Assembly: GCA_002238965.1 (NCBI GenBank)
Contig: MPNJ01000004.1
Span: forward strand, 1 to 64,000
Length of the DNA stretch: 64,000 nt
Direction: 5' to 3'
Source: Nitrospinae bacterium bin107
Lineage (GTDB): Bacteria; UBA8248
Numbering within the stretch: the stretch's first letter is position 1; each line of letters opens with the position of its first letter. The notes below the pieces were generated by a model, which had not been told where the DNA came from, searched no databases, and saw only the letters and a list, made by a program, of their open reading frames with translations. Below are positions 53,047 through 62,290 of the stretch, piece after piece. Position numbers and translations under genes: made by a program.

Positions 53047-54237
53047 CTACTCCCCATACGCCTCGACGATCACCGAAAGACCCATGCCGCCGCCGATGCA
53101 CGCGCCCGCGAGACCGTACTTCCCGCCCCGGCGTCTCAGCTCGTGCAGAATCGTGAGGGTGAGCCGGGCGCCGCTCGCGCCCACGGGGTGGCCGATAGCG
53201 ATGGCGCCGCCGTTCACGTTCGTCTTCTCGCGGTCGAGTCCCAGTTCCTTTTCCACCGCCAGATACTGGGCCGAGAAAGCCTCGTTAATCTCGATTAAAT
53301 CCATGTCGTCGAGCTGGAGGCCCGCCTTTTTGAGGGCGATGCGGCTGCTCTCCGCAGGGCCGTTGCCCATGATCTTCGGATCACAGCCCGAAACGCCCCA
53401 GGAGACGAGTTTCCCGATGGGTTTACGATCAAGGCGTTCGGCCGCCGCTCTCGAAGATATGACGAGCGCCGCCGCCCCGTCGTTGATGCCGCTCGCGTTG
53501 CCCGCCGTCACCACGCCGTCTTCCTTGAACGCGGGCCTGAGCCGCGCGAGCGATTCCTCGTTCGAATCCGCCCGGGGATGCTCGTCGCGATCGAACGTTA
53601 TGGTCTTTCTACGCTCTTTCACCTCGACCGCGAAGCATTCTTCCGCCAGCCGTCCGCTCTCCCACGCGTCGTGCGCGCGCGCCTGGCTTAGGGCTGCGAA
53701 CTCATCCACTCCCTCGCGGTGCAGGTCGTATTTATCCGCCAGGTTCTCCGCCGTGATGCCCATCGGCACGTTCGCCATCGTGTCGGTGAGCGCCGTGTAG
53801 AGGCCGTCCTCCATCGGGGCCTGGAAGAGCTTCATGCCGGTTCTCGAATTCCGGATGACGTGCGGCGTGAGGCTCATGTTCTCCGCCCCCACGGCGAGCA
53901 CCACGTCGGCGTCTTCGGTCATGATTTCCTTCGCGCCGCTCACCACGGCCTGGAAGCCCGAGGCGCACATGCGGTTCACGCAATAGCCGGGCCGCTCCAG
54001 CGGAACGCCCGCCGCAAGCGCCACGTGCCTGCCGATGTAGACGCCGTCCGAGTTCGACTGGATGACGTTGCCCACCACGGTGTGGTCGATGTCCTCGGGC
54101 GTCACGCCCGAGCGCGTCATCGCCTCTTTCGCCGCCAGCGCGCCGAGCTCGGTGGCCGACTTCTCCTTCAAGGTGCCCAGAAACGCGCCGAAGGGCGTCC
54201 GCGCTCCGCCCAGAAAAACGATATCCTTATCCGACAT
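53047..54237 (-). CDS. Acetyl-CoA acetyltransferase (thiolase)
   Basis: 396 residues. Nucleophile C90 region VNRMCASGFQAVV, GGAIAIGHPVGASGARL with the active His, and the C-terminal CIGGGMG holding the second Cys. Biosynthetic or degradative thiolase; condenses or cleaves acetoacetyl-CoA or longer 3-ketoacyl-CoA. Upstream region carries no repeats. Confidence 0.95.
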   Translation of the reverse strand: MSDKDIVFLGGARTPFGAFLGTLKEKSATELGALAAKEAMTRSGVTPEDIDHTVVGNVIQSNSDGVYIGRHVALAAGVPLERPGYCVNRMCASGFQAVVSGAKEIMTEDADVVLAVGAENMSLTPHVIRNSRTGMKLFQAPMEDGLYTALTDTMANVPMGITAENLADKYDLHREGVDEFAALSQARAHDAWESGRLAEECFAVEVKERRKTITFDRDEHPRADSNEESLARLRPAFKEDGVVTAGNASGINDGAAALVISSRAAAERLDRKPIGKLVSWGVSGCDPKIMGNGPAESSRIALKKAGLQLDDMDLIEINEAFSAQYLAVEKELGLDREKTNVNGGAIAIGHPVGASGARLTLTILHELRRRGGKYGLAGACIGGGMGLSVIVEAYGE

Positions 54238-54465
54238 TCCCCGATTCCTCCTGATTCAGCGTTGTAAGGAAAAAATTTTCCGTTTTTATCCTGCCATTTT
54301 GTGTTCTCACCATAACGCCAAGGCGAAGCGATGCGCAAGAGGGCCGGGTGTGGGGCAATTCTGATAGCTCCAAGCTGCATTCGATGAGTCTATGGCATTC
54401 TGAGCGTTTCGGTGGTCAGGCGGCAATCGAATTGCTTCCCGGCATTTCTCGATTGTCCAGTGACT

Positions 54466-56019
54466 TCACTCGCCCCGCGTCATCGCTCCTCGTTCCAATG
54501 ACCATTCCACCCGCCGCGCCACGAAACGGGCGAAGGGTTCTATGTTCTGTTCTATGCTGGCGGCTTCCAGCGCTTCGAGGTAAGCGTCGCGATCTTCCAG
54601 GCGAATCACTGTCCACGGATATCCCCCGGACGCCAACATGGCGTTCATGATGAAGCGAGCCAATCGACCGTTGCCGTCCGAATACGGGTGTATATAACCA
54701 AACATCCAGTGGCCGAGCACGGCGCGCACTGAAGACTCGCTTTCTTTTTCAAGTAATTCGAACAGGGCGGGCATAGCGTCGCGCACGATTTCCGGGCGTG
54801 GCGGCACATAACGGGACCCGCGCAAGAACACGGAATCGTTCCGGTAGCCGGCCAGCATCGAGGGAGGAGCTAATCCAGCAGTCACAAAAGGCTGGAACAA
54901 CTCGCGATGCCATTCGCGGTGCGCCGCGCAAACCAATCCTCCCGCTTCTCCGCCCAAGATGATCTCACGAAGAGCCTCTCTGACGAGCCCGAATGCCTGC
55001 CAGTAACCCCGGGCGGCCAACGCATCGCGGCTCTGTCGGTCTTCATCATTTTCATCCGGGTCCCAATCGCCGTAGCGCACTCTTTCAATCAAATCAGGCG
55101 TAACTTGGTAGCCCTCGATCGATAAGGAATGGTACGCGTCGCTCCTATATATCTCATCGATGGAGCGCATATATGCCTCTCGATCCTGGGGCAAACCAGG
55201 GGCCTTTGGAAACAAGGTGATGATCGGATCCCGAAGAATTTCCCATGTTGCCCGTAAACGTCCCACAAAGGGGGGAACCCTGCGACTCAACGCGCCGAAC
55301 ATCTGCTTCGGCGCGAATGGATCACTTTCCCGGACGTCAAATCCGGCGGATTTCATGGTGTCGACTATCTCGTCGGCCACTTCCGCTCGTCCAATTCGGC
55401 GGAAGGCGCCTGCAATCCGCCCGGCAATTACCGTTTGCCCACTCTCCAGAACGCGGTGCAAAATATCGGACGCGTCGCGGACACCAGAGAGCAACACCAG
55501 CGCCTCCGCAGGCCTACGGGTGTAGAAAATTTCAGGAATCTTGAGCAAAGCCGCTTCCACTACGAAGAGCCGGAGTCCTTCTCGTTCACAAAGATCGTTC
55601 TCCGGCGGCATCTGTCTCTGTTTGAGATCGTAAAGCGAATGTCCAAACGGCAGTTCGACGGTATTGTTTGCCGCTTTGGGGGCGTAGACGACAATCTGGC
55701 GAGGGATCACGGTGTTTCCCGCATGCAGGAGCAGTGACTGCTCCGGGGATAGATGCCAGCGACTTCCAAACCGCGCCGTGCAGTATCGTGCGCAAAATTC
55801 CCAGAAAGTTGCGAACCAGGGAGTCGTATCTCCGGGGTCGGATCCGGGGCTGGACGATATCAGCCAACCTTTCATCACTTCGAGGAGAAATCCATTCCTA
55901 AGCAAACGCTCGCGGTGAACGCGCGTCAATTCGTTCGACCGAAAAACACGTCTTCCTGCCTTCTGGAGTTTTTCTAGCTGTGACAACGATGCCGCAAGTT
56001 TTTCACCCGGTTTGGCCAT
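54466..56019 (-). CDS. AbiEi-like winged-helix domain fused to a Fic domain
   Basis: 517 residues from ATG 56019 (GGGGCTGAAG upstream); the frame extends further into the 24-bp repeats, which are better read as control DNA. Residues about 1-130 look like the HTH antitoxin domain of type IV AbiEi/transcription regulators: KLQKAGRRVFRSNELTRVHRERLLRNGFL, then WLISSSPG. The C-terminal Fic domain has the autoinhibitory helix SLSIEG (S298, E302, G303; pattern S/T-x3-E-G) and the catalytic HPYSDGNGRLARF (H444). The enzyme should transfer AMP (or another nucleotide) to a protein and is self-inhibited, so the toxin and its restraint may be in one chain. Confidence 0.85.
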   Translation of the reverse strand: MAKPGEKLAASLSQLEKLQKAGRRVFRSNELTRVHRERLLRNGFLLEVMKGWLISSSPGSDPGDTTPWFATFWEFCARYCTARFGSRWHLSPEQSLLLHAGNTVIPRQIVVYAPKAANNTVELPFGHSLYDLKQRQMPPENDLCEREGLRLFVVEAALLKIPEIFYTRRPAEALVLLSGVRDASDILHRVLESGQTVIAGRIAGAFRRIGRAEVADEIVDTMKSAGFDVRESDPFAPKQMFGALSRRVPPFVGRLRATWEILRDPIITLFPKAPGLPQDREAYMRSIDEIYRSDAYHSLSIEGYQVTPDLIERVRYGDWDPDENDEDRQSRDALAARGYWQAFGLVREALREIILGGEAGGLVCAAHREWHRELFQPFVTAGLAPPSMLAGYRNDSVFLRGSRYVPPRPEIVRDAMPALFELLEKESESSVRAVLGHWMFGYIHPYSDGNGRLARFIMNAMLASGGYPWTVIRLEDRDAYLEALEAASIEQNIEPFARFVARRVEWSLERGAMTRGE

Positions 56020-56038
56020 CTTCAGCCCCGCCAAATCC

Positions 56039-56128
56039 TGCAAGTAAATTATGTCGCACCCATGCAAGTATATTATGTCGTTCGCTCGCAAGTCAATAAC
56101 GCTGTGCGATTGCAAGTATTTTATGCTT
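56039..56128 (-). repeat. Four 24-bp-period direct repeats upstream of the AbiEi-Fic gene
   Basis: On the plus strand TGCAAGTAAATTATGTCG, TGCAAGTATATTATGTCG, CGCAAGTCAATAACG and TGCAAGTATTTTATG start at 56039, 56063, 56087 and 56111, exactly 24 bases apart. They end just before the ATG at 56019. The regular phase and position suggest an autoregulatory operator bound by the winged-helix domain of the downstream protein. They also supply AT-rich -10-like segments (TATAAT-like on the minus strand). Autoregulation is inferred. Confidence 0.8.
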
Positions 56129-56175
56129 TACAAGGAGCCGCAAGAAGGAGTAATGGTGAGACGAATCGAACGCCG

Positions 56176-56763
56176 CTAAATCAGTTGCTCTTGCGGCACC
56201 CGGAACACGCCCTTGATGCAGGAGGTGTTGCAGACGCAAATCTGGATATGGGATTTCGCCCGGAAACCGGCCCCTTTATATACCGGCTCGCCTTCCACGA
56301 AAGCCCCGCGCACGGTGTCAATAGGTTGTTCCATGTTGTCTTTTCGAATTGCATGCAACTGCGCAAATACCGCGCAATCTAACGGTCGCTGAAGTTGGTG
56401 TACATCCGGTGAGTTTTTTAAGGGTTCATACCCGGCAGCTTCGCAATTTGCAATGTATGTTACGTATGCGGCCTGAATTTGCCTGATACCAGCCGAGTTC
56501 ATCAGATCAAGACAGTGCCCTAGATCGATAATCGCGCCGACAACTGCAGGAGTCGTGATATCGGAACCCCAGGTAGTGCTCTGCAGGTCAGTCGCGTATT
56601 CAAGACCACGGAGCGGGTTGGCTTCCCAGAAATAGATTCCGGGACCGAGCCAGTCATAATCGTTCTTGCTTTTTTGAAATGGTTCTCCGCCGAGAAGCCA
56701 TTCGGCCACGGACTCGTCGCACCCGTGATATCCGAGTACGAAAGTCGTCGCCAGACGGTGCAA
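56176..56763 (-). CDS. PARP-like ADP-ribosyltransferase, candidate toxin
   Basis: 195 residues, TTG start coupled to the upstream small gene (three bases). The N-terminal half has an H-Y-E type ADP-ribosyltransferase pattern: FVLGYHGCDESVAEWLLGG (H13), then WLGPGIYFWEANPLRGLEYA (Y44), and toward the C-terminus GAFVEGEPVYKGAGF (E157/E159) and SHIQICVCNTSCIKG. The G-x-G-I-Y-F segment recalls the NAD-binding turn of PARP and DUF3990-type enzymes. Likely a toxin or effector that ADP-ribosylates a host or phage target. No signal peptide. Family name not recognised with certainty. Confidence 0.7.
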   Translation of the reverse strand: MHRLATTFVLGYHGCDESVAEWLLGGEPFQKSKNDYDWLGPGIYFWEANPLRGLEYATDLQSTTWGSDITTPAVVGAIIDLGHCLDLMNSAGIRQIQAAYVTYIANCEAAGYEPLKNSPDVHQLQRPLDCAVFAQLHAIRKDNMEQPIDTVRGAFVEGEPVYKGAGFRAKSHIQICVCNTSCIKGVFRVPQEQLI

Positions 56764-56766
56764 TTT

Positions 56767-56970
56767 CTACCTGTATCGTTTTGCGATTCGTCCGGTGGGC
56801 GTGTGGGTCCCCAACCTGACAAGAGCCTCCCTCGCGGTTTTTTTGGATTTCGTGACTTTCTTGAGGTATCTCTCACACGCCTTCTCGAATCTATCCGCGT
56901 CAGCGTGATTCAAAATCCCCGAGCGGTACACAATCACTTTTTGTTCCGTATTTTTCTTTTTCTTGCCCAT
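56767..56970 (-). CDS. Small basic protein, candidate antitoxin
   Basis: 67 residues from ATG 56970; a longer in-frame start at 57072 exists but the homologous-looking part begins at GKKKKNTEQKVIVYRSGILN. Very basic, with KKVTKSKKTAREALVRLG and a closing GRIAKRYR. Small proteins with the SK-x-A-R-x-A-L-V-x-x-G-x-x-T-x-x-G pattern are often encoded just ahead of ADP-ribosyltransferase-like genes. Coupled to the downstream toxin candidate with three bases between stop and start. Confidence 0.65.
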   Translation of the reverse strand: MGKKKKNTEQKVIVYRSGILNHADADRFEKACERYLKKVTKSKKTAREALVRLGTHTPTGRIAKRYR

Positions 56971-57130
56971 TGCGTCACCATTTCTGTCTGTGAAGCGAGC
57001 ACGCCAAGGCGGAAAGCAACAGTCCAGCATCCACTCATAAGTTTCGATATACCTATTGAACCATTCGTTCAAATATCAAAGATATACTCCATCTCACGGC
57101 TTGTCAAATTCTCGACTTCTCGGAAACCCC

Positions 57131-58168
57131 CTACATCCACGAAAGCGGTGTCGCCTTGTCCCCCCGGAGTCTTCTGGCGGCGTCTTTGGCGAAGTAGGTG
57201 AGGATGATGTCCGCCCCCGCGCGCCGGATGGAAGTGAGGGTTTCCATGAAAGCGCGCTCGGGGTCCAGCCAACCGTTGCGGCACGCCGCCGCCAGCATGG
57301 CGAATTCACCCGAGACGTTATAGGCCGCGACGGGCAGGTCCGTTATCTCGCGCGCCCTGGCGATGACGTCGAGATAGACGAGTGCGGGCTTCACCATCAC
57401 GATGTCCGCCCCCTCCTCGATGTCGAAAGCTATCTCGCGCATGGCCTCGCGCGCATTCGCCGGGTCCATCTGGTAGGAACTCCTGTCGCCGAAGGCGGGC
57501 GCGCTCTCCGCCGCCTCGCGGAAGGGCCCGTAGAAGGCGCTCGAAAATTTAGACGAATAGGCCATGATGGGCGTCTGGGCGAATCCGCTTGCGTCCAGCG
57601 CCGCGCGTATCGAACCGACCCGGCCATCCATCATGTCAGACGGTGCGATGATGTCCGCTCCCGCCTCCGCGTGGCTCATCGCCGTCTGGTCGAGGAGTTC
57701 GAGCGTCGGGTCGTTCAGCACCTTTTCGCCCTCGATGACCCCGCAATGACCGTGGTCCATGTACTCGCAAAGACAAACGTCCGTGATGACGCACAAGTCG
57801 GGGTATGCCTCCTTGAGCGCGCGCACCGCGTTCTGGATTATGCCTTCTTCCGCATAAGCCCCGCTCGCGATGTCGTCCTTGTGCTCCGGAATGCCGAACA
57901 GGATGACGCCGGGGATGTCGAGAGCGGCGATTTCCTCACAATCGGCCACCAGCCTGTCGACGGAGAGCTGGTACTGGCCGGGCATGGAGGAAATTTCCTG
58001 TTTGATGTCCTCGCCCTCGACCACGAACATCGGATAGATGAGGTTATCGGCGGAAAGTCTCGTCTCGCGCACCATGCGCCGCATGGCGGCCGTCTCCCGC
58101 GTGCGTCTCGTACGGTTTGTTACCACGTCCCCGAGGGCCGAAAGAATCAGATTGTCGTCAGGCATCAT
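57131..58168 (-). CDS. hemB: Porphobilinogen synthase
   Basis: 345 residues. Zn-binding cysteines in [14 protein letters not shown] near 129-142 (the Zn-dependent form), Schiff-base Lys in [17 protein letters not shown] and [12 protein letters not shown] near 260. Condenses two 5-aminolevulinate molecules to porphobilinogen. Last gene of the hem operon; the 3' end lies close to the toxin island. Confidence 0.96.
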   Translation of the reverse strand: MMPDDNLILSALGDVVTNRTRRTRETAAMRRMVRETRLSADNLIYPMFVVEGEDIKQEISSMPGQYQLSVDRLVADCEEIAALDIPGVILFGIPEHKDDIASGAYAEEGIIQNAVRALKEAYPDLCVITDVCLCEYMDHGHCGVIEGEKVLNDPTLELLDQTAMSHAEAGADIIAPSDMMDGRVGSIRAALDASGFAQTPIMAYSSKFSSAFYGPFREAAESAPAFGDRSSYQMDPANAREAMREIAFDIEEGADIVMVKPALVYLDVIARAREITDLPVAAYNVSGEFAMLAAACRNGWLDPERAFMETLTSIRRAGADIILTYFAKDAARRLRGDKATPLSWM

Positions 58169-58185
58169 GCAATTTCATCCTCCAT

Positions 58186-59025
58186 TTACGGCGTATCGTT
58201 CGCCGTCTCCAGTTCCCGGTAAAAAAAGACGATGGCTCGCGTCATGCCGGGTATCGTCGAATCGGCGGCCTCCACGTCCGGCTCGACCCCCCACTTACGC
58301 GCCGTGGCGGTGGTCACAGGTCCGATGGAGGCAACGCGCGCGCGCCGCATCCATCCTTTCGCCGTCTCCTCCCCCGCCGCCCTCATGAAGCCATCGAGCG
58401 CTGAGGAACTCGTGAACGTAAGCATATCAATTTTTCCGCCTTCAAGCTCATCCCATACCTCGCGCAGCGCTTCGCGCCCCAGGGGCGTCGTCCGGTAGAC
58501 GGCCACGTCATCCACAATAGCCCCCATTTCCGTGAGTGTTTTTGGGATGGTGTCTCTCCCCTCTTTCGCCCGGGCCAGCAAGACGCGCTTCCCGGCCATA
58601 TCCTCGCCTTTGAAGAGATCGACGACGCCTTCCGCCATGTACTTTTCGGCTACCTTATCGGGCGTCCTTCCCAGATGTTTCTCCACCGCTGCGGCCGTGG
58701 CGGGCCCGATGGTCAGAATCGATGTATCCGCTGGGACCGCCTCGGGAGCGACGCCGAGAGCGATAAATCTTTTCGCCAGATATTTCGGCCCGTTCGCACT
58801 CGTGAAGATCATCCATTGATACGCATCCAGTGCGTGGAGCGCCGTGTCCACGGGCGTCCAATCCTCAGGCTCCGTGATCCGTATCATCGGCGTGACGCGC
58901 ACGCAGGCCCCAGAATCCGCCAGCATCTCTCCCATGCGCGAAGCCCCCTCTTCGGGGCGCGTTACGAGGATTGTCTTGCCCGCGAGGGGCAGTGCGGCCA
59001 GGTCCTCGTTTTCGGCGGCGCTCAT
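58186..59025 (-). CDS. hemD: Uroporphyrinogen-III synthase
   Basis: 279 residues, two-lobed HEM4 fold: ILVTRPEEGASRMGEML, DAYQWMIFTSANGPKYL, TIGPATAAAVEKHLGRTPDKVAEKYMAEGVVDLF, LTFTSSSALDGFM, ASIGPVTTATARKWGVEPDVEA. Cyclises hydroxymethylbilane to uroporphyrinogen III. Overlaps hemC by four bases. Confidence 0.94.
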   Translation of the reverse strand: MSAAENEDLAALPLAGKTILVTRPEEGASRMGEMLADSGACVRVTPMIRITEPEDWTPVDTALHALDAYQWMIFTSANGPKYLAKRFIALGVAPEAVPADTSILTIGPATAAAVEKHLGRTPDKVAEKYMAEGVVDLFKGEDMAGKRVLLARAKEGRDTIPKTLTEMGAIVDDVAVYRTTPLGREALREVWDELEGGKIDMLTFTSSSALDGFMRAAGEETAKGWMRRARVASIGPVTTATARKWGVEPDVEAADSTIPGMTRAIVFFYRELETANDTP

Positions 59026-59942
59026 CGCGTATCCCTCAGAATCTCCGCGCCGCCATGGGCGAGAACGTCCTCGGCCACCTCATCGGCCATTCTCGTAGCG
59101 TCATCGGATGCGCCCGTTCGTTCTTTCTCCACCATCCGATCGCCGTCCACGCTCGCCAGGCGGGCTTTGATACAAAACCCGCTTTTTCGGTTCTCCGCGA
59201 AGACGGCGAGAGGTAACTGGCATCCGCCCTCCAGGCGCGCCATCACGACGCGCTCTGCCATCACGGCCCGTTTTGTCTCCGTGTGCTCCAGCCCCTCAAC
59301 GAGGCGGCGCGTGGCTACATCACCCTCCCTCGTCTCGATGGCGAGCGCGCCTTGCCCCGCGGCGGGCAGCATGAGTTCGGGCGCTAGTGACTCGGTTGCC
59401 CGCTCCTCGAGACCCAGACGCTTGAGCCCCGCCAGCGCGAGAACCGCGGCATCTACATCGCCCGCCGCCACTTTTTCAAGCCTTGTATCCACGTTTCCGC
59501 GTAGTTCCACGATTTCCAGATCGCGCCGGTATCGCCTGATCTGCGCGATTCGTCTCAGGCTGCTCGTGCCGATTCTGCTGCCCGGCGCCAGACCCCGCAG
59601 CGATTCTCCGCCCCGCGTGACCAGGGCGTCCCAGGGTTCTTCCCGTTCGGGAATCGAGGCGAGGATGAGGCCTTCGGGCAGTTCGCTCGGAAGGTCTTTC
59701 AGGCTGTGTACGGCGGCGTCGATTTCGCCTTGAAGAAGAGCGTCTTCGATCTCTTTTACGAAAAGACCCTTGCCGCCCAGCTCATGAATGGGGGAGCCGA
59801 GCATGGCGTCTCCTCTGGTGCGGACGATCACTTCTCCCACAACGAGGCCCGGATTCAGTTCCTTCAACTGTGCGGCCACCAGGGCCGTCTGCGCGCGCGC
59901 CAGCGCGCTGCCCCGGGTGCCGAGGCGCAGGGTGTCATTCAT
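59022..59942 (-). CDS. hemC: Hydroxymethylbilane synthase
   Basis: 306 residues. LRLGTRGSALARAQTALVA at the start, AAVHSLKDLPSELPEGL, RIGTSSLRRIAQIRR (cofactor-binding Arg pair), and GGCQLPLAVFAE holding the Cys that attaches the dipyrromethane cofactor. Polymerises porphobilinogen into the linear tetrapyrrole. Between hemA and hemD in the operon. Confidence 0.96.
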   Translation of the reverse strand: MNDTLRLGTRGSALARAQTALVAAQLKELNPGLVVGEVIVRTRGDAMLGSPIHELGGKGLFVKEIEDALLQGEIDAAVHSLKDLPSELPEGLILASIPEREEPWDALVTRGGESLRGLAPGSRIGTSSLRRIAQIRRYRRDLEIVELRGNVDTRLEKVAAGDVDAAVLALAGLKRLGLEERATESLAPELMLPAAGQGALAIETREGDVATRRLVEGLEHTETKRAVMAERVVMARLEGGCQLPLAVFAENRKSGFCIKARLASVDGDRMVEKERTGASDDATRMADEVAEDVLAHGGAEILRDTR

Positions 59943-59945
59943 TGC

Positions 59946-61256
59946 TCAGTCCGATTCGTCCGGCGGGGGGGCAGGCGGACCTTGATCGCCCTCGGGTTCC
60001 ACGCCGAAGAGCTTCTGGACGGATTCGACCGAAATCCCCTCCACGTCTTTTTCCGACATCTGGCGAAGTACGGCGAAGGGATGGTGGAGGAGTTTGTTTA
60101 CCAGCGCCTTCGTCATGGCGTCGAGCGCTTCACGGCCACCATCGCCGAGTTCGGGCAGTCTTTGAACAGTTTTCTCGACTTCCTCCTGGCGCATCGATTC
60201 CGCGAAGAAGCGTATGGCCGCAAAGGTATGCCTGAGTTCCTCCGCCTGCTGGCGGGCGAGATAGGTCTCCACTTCTGTTTCCAGGATCACGCGCGCGTCG
60301 CGGGCAATTTCCTCGCGGCCCCGGAGGTTGTCCGCCGCAACGGACTGCAAATCGTCCACGTCGTAGAGATATGCGTCTTCGAGGTCGTTCACGTCGGGCG
60401 CAATGTTTCTGGGTACTGCGATGTCGATGAGGAAAACCGGCGCGTCGCGGCGTTGCTCCAGGGCGGCGGCCACGGTCGGTTTGTCCAGAACGAAGCCCTG
60501 CGAAGCCGTCGAGGCGATGACGACGTCGGCGTCGATGAGCGCCTGCTCCAGTTTGTCGAAACTTAACGCAAGTCCCCCGAGTTTGGAGGCCAACTCCTGG
60601 GCGCGCGCGAACGTCCTGTTCGCCACGTGAAGGGTGTCGGCCCCGCTCGTTTTGAGATGCCTCGCCGCCGCTTCGCCCATCTCGCCTGCGCCCAGCAGGA
60701 GCACGTTCTTGCCTGAGAGAGAGCCGAAAATTCTTCTCGCCAGATCCACGGCCACGGAACTCACCGACACGGGCGACTCGCCTATCGGCGTTTGCTCGCG
60801 AATTTTCTTTGCCACGCGAAACGCGCGGGAGAAGAGGTTCGTAAGCGCCTTTCCGGCGTGGCCTGAGGACTGAGCGACCCGGTAAGCCTCTTTCACCTGC
60901 CCCAGAATCTGCGGCTCGCCCACCACCATGGAATCGAGGCTCGACGCCACGGTGAACAGATGCCGGGTGGCTTCGTCCTCTCGGTGAACGTAGAGGTGTG
61001 CGTTCAGTTCATCTGCGCCGATGTCACGCGATTCCAGGAAAAAACGCTGAATCGCATCGAGGCCCTGCTCGTAATCCTCGGCCGCGGTGTAGACTTCCAC
61101 CCGGTTGCACGTCGAGAGGATGAGCCGCTCATCCAGGCCGCGATAGTCCGCCAGCCGGTCGAGCCACTTGCCCATATCCCCTTCCGGGAAATAGAGGCGC
61201 TCGCGTATGCTGAGCGGCGTGTTGTGGTGGCTCACGCCTGCGAGAATGATGGACAT
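59946..61256 (-). CDS. hemA: Glutamyl-tRNA reductase
   Basis: 436 residues. LILSTCNRVEVYTA near 44-57 with the catalytic Cys, GEPQILGQVKEAY, NADPH loop VLLLGAGEMGEAAARHLK near 186-203, and a C-terminal dimerisation helix region. Reduces glutamyl-tRNA(Glu) to glutamate-1-semialdehyde, showing that this organism makes heme by the C5 route. Starts three bases after the CcsA/HemX stop. Confidence 0.96.
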   Translation of the reverse strand: MSIILAGVSHHNTPLSIRERLYFPEGDMGKWLDRLADYRGLDERLILSTCNRVEVYTAAEDYEQGLDAIQRFFLESRDIGADELNAHLYVHREDEATRHLFTVASSLDSMVVGEPQILGQVKEAYRVAQSSGHAGKALTNLFSRAFRVAKKIREQTPIGESPVSVSSVAVDLARRIFGSLSGKNVLLLGAGEMGEAAARHLKTSGADTLHVANRTFARAQELASKLGGLALSFDKLEQALIDADVVIASTASQGFVLDKPTVAAALEQRRDAPVFLIDIAVPRNIAPDVNDLEDAYLYDVDDLQSVAADNLRGREEIARDARVILETEVETYLARQQAEELRHTFAAIRFFAESMRQEEVEKTVQRLPELGDGGREALDAMTKALVNKLLHHPFAVLRQMSEKDVEGISVESVQKLFGVEPEGDQGPPAPPPDESD

Positions 61257-61259
61257 CTT

Positions 61260-62039
61260 CTAGCCCGCTCCCTGGAAATGGACGACCAGCGCGAGGAGCG
61301 CGGCAAAGAAGGCCACCATCGAGAAAACGGCGGAGCGCTTTCCCTTCCAGCTTCTGGTGAGCCGACAGATGAGCAGGAGGCCGTACGCGCCCCAGATGAG
61401 TATCAGCGGCCAGGTCCGCACCGGGTCGAGGCTCCAGTAGGCGCCGTGGCGCGACTTCGCCCACATCGAGCCGAGCAGCAGGCTCGCCGTGAGGAACGCG
61501 AAACCGAAGTAGAGAATTTTGTGGTTCAGGTCGTCCAGAATATCGAGCGAGGGCAGGCGATGCAGCCAGGCACTGGGTCTTCGGGATTTTAGCTGCTGGG
61601 ATTGCACGAGATACATCAGCGCCGAGGCGAAGAGCAGAAAGAACGCGGCCCAGCTCAGCAGCGCGAGTACGGCGTGGCCTTTTAGCAGATAGCCCTGCAC
61701 GGCGATCGAGCCTGCGCCCCACACGCCGGGGAAAGCGGCTGCGTATCCCTCGAGAATGAAAGCCGCAGGCACGGCAAATCCACCCAGGGCGATGTCCCGG
61801 TAGCGCGCAAAGACGATCAGGTACATCAGGATGATTATCCACGCCATGCCGCTCAGCCACGCGCTCCATCCCTCGGGTGTGCCGGAGGCGAAACTCACCC
61901 CGAGCATGAGGGTGTGAAGCGCAAATCCCACGAGCAGCGCGCCGATCCCGTAGACAACCCCTGTAGACCTGCCCGTGCAGAGCAAGTACAGGTGCGTTAG
62001 CGCAGCCACGAGATAGCAGGCAATCAAGATGGCAACCAC
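61260..62039 (-). CDS. CcsA/HemX-family membrane protein
   Basis: 259 residues, GTG start with GAGAGGA upstream; eight hydrophobic segments. The tryptophan-rich loop of the heme-handling family is present as GSMWAKSRHGAYWSLDPVRTW near 200-220, with invariant-type His (H in LNHKILYF and in VQGYLLKGHAV). As first gene of the hem operon it is probably the HemX-type protein that adjusts glutamyl-tRNA reductase levels, or a heme-export component of cytochrome c assembly. No ccsB is adjacent. Confidence 0.9.
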   Translation of the reverse strand: MVAILIACYLVAALTHLYLLCTGRSTGVVYGIGALLVGFALHTLMLGVSFASGTPEGWSAWLSGMAWIIILMYLIVFARYRDIALGGFAVPAAFILEGYAAAFPGVWGAGSIAVQGYLLKGHAVLALLSWAAFFLLFASALMYLVQSQQLKSRRPSAWLHRLPSLDILDDLNHKILYFGFAFLTASLLLGSMWAKSRHGAYWSLDPVRTWPLILIWGAYGLLLICRLTRSWKGKRSAVFSMVAFFAALLALVVHFQGAG

Positions 62040-62205
62040 GGGATTTTCCTCTCATCGCAAGGCAGTGCCTCGCCCTAAAGAATACTGCCCTTTCCATCTC
62101 CATCCATACCAAAGGGCGAACAAGGTCATTTAGACCACCATTTCGGGCAATTTGCAATAATCCGCTGGATCACAAAGCCCCGCCACCCGGATTTTCTCGT
62201 TGCAA

Positions 62206-62235
62206 GTTGGCGTGAGCGGCCCATTCCCACTATAC
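62206..62235 (+). promoter_or_regulatory. Candidate promoter of pyrD-pyrK
   Basis: TTGGCG (62206-62211) and TATACT (62230-62235) with 18 bases between, about 55 bases before the pyrD start. Good -10, moderate -35. Confidence 0.45.
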
Positions 62236-62290
62236 TCCATCCGTCGAGTCCGTCCGCCCGCACATTCCACCCCGGCTGAGGCAGCAGACC

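Noticed and set aside
56039-56128. CRISPR array
   Set aside because: The units are only 24 apart with no variable spacers of normal length and no cas genes nearby; the repeats lie in a promoter position.
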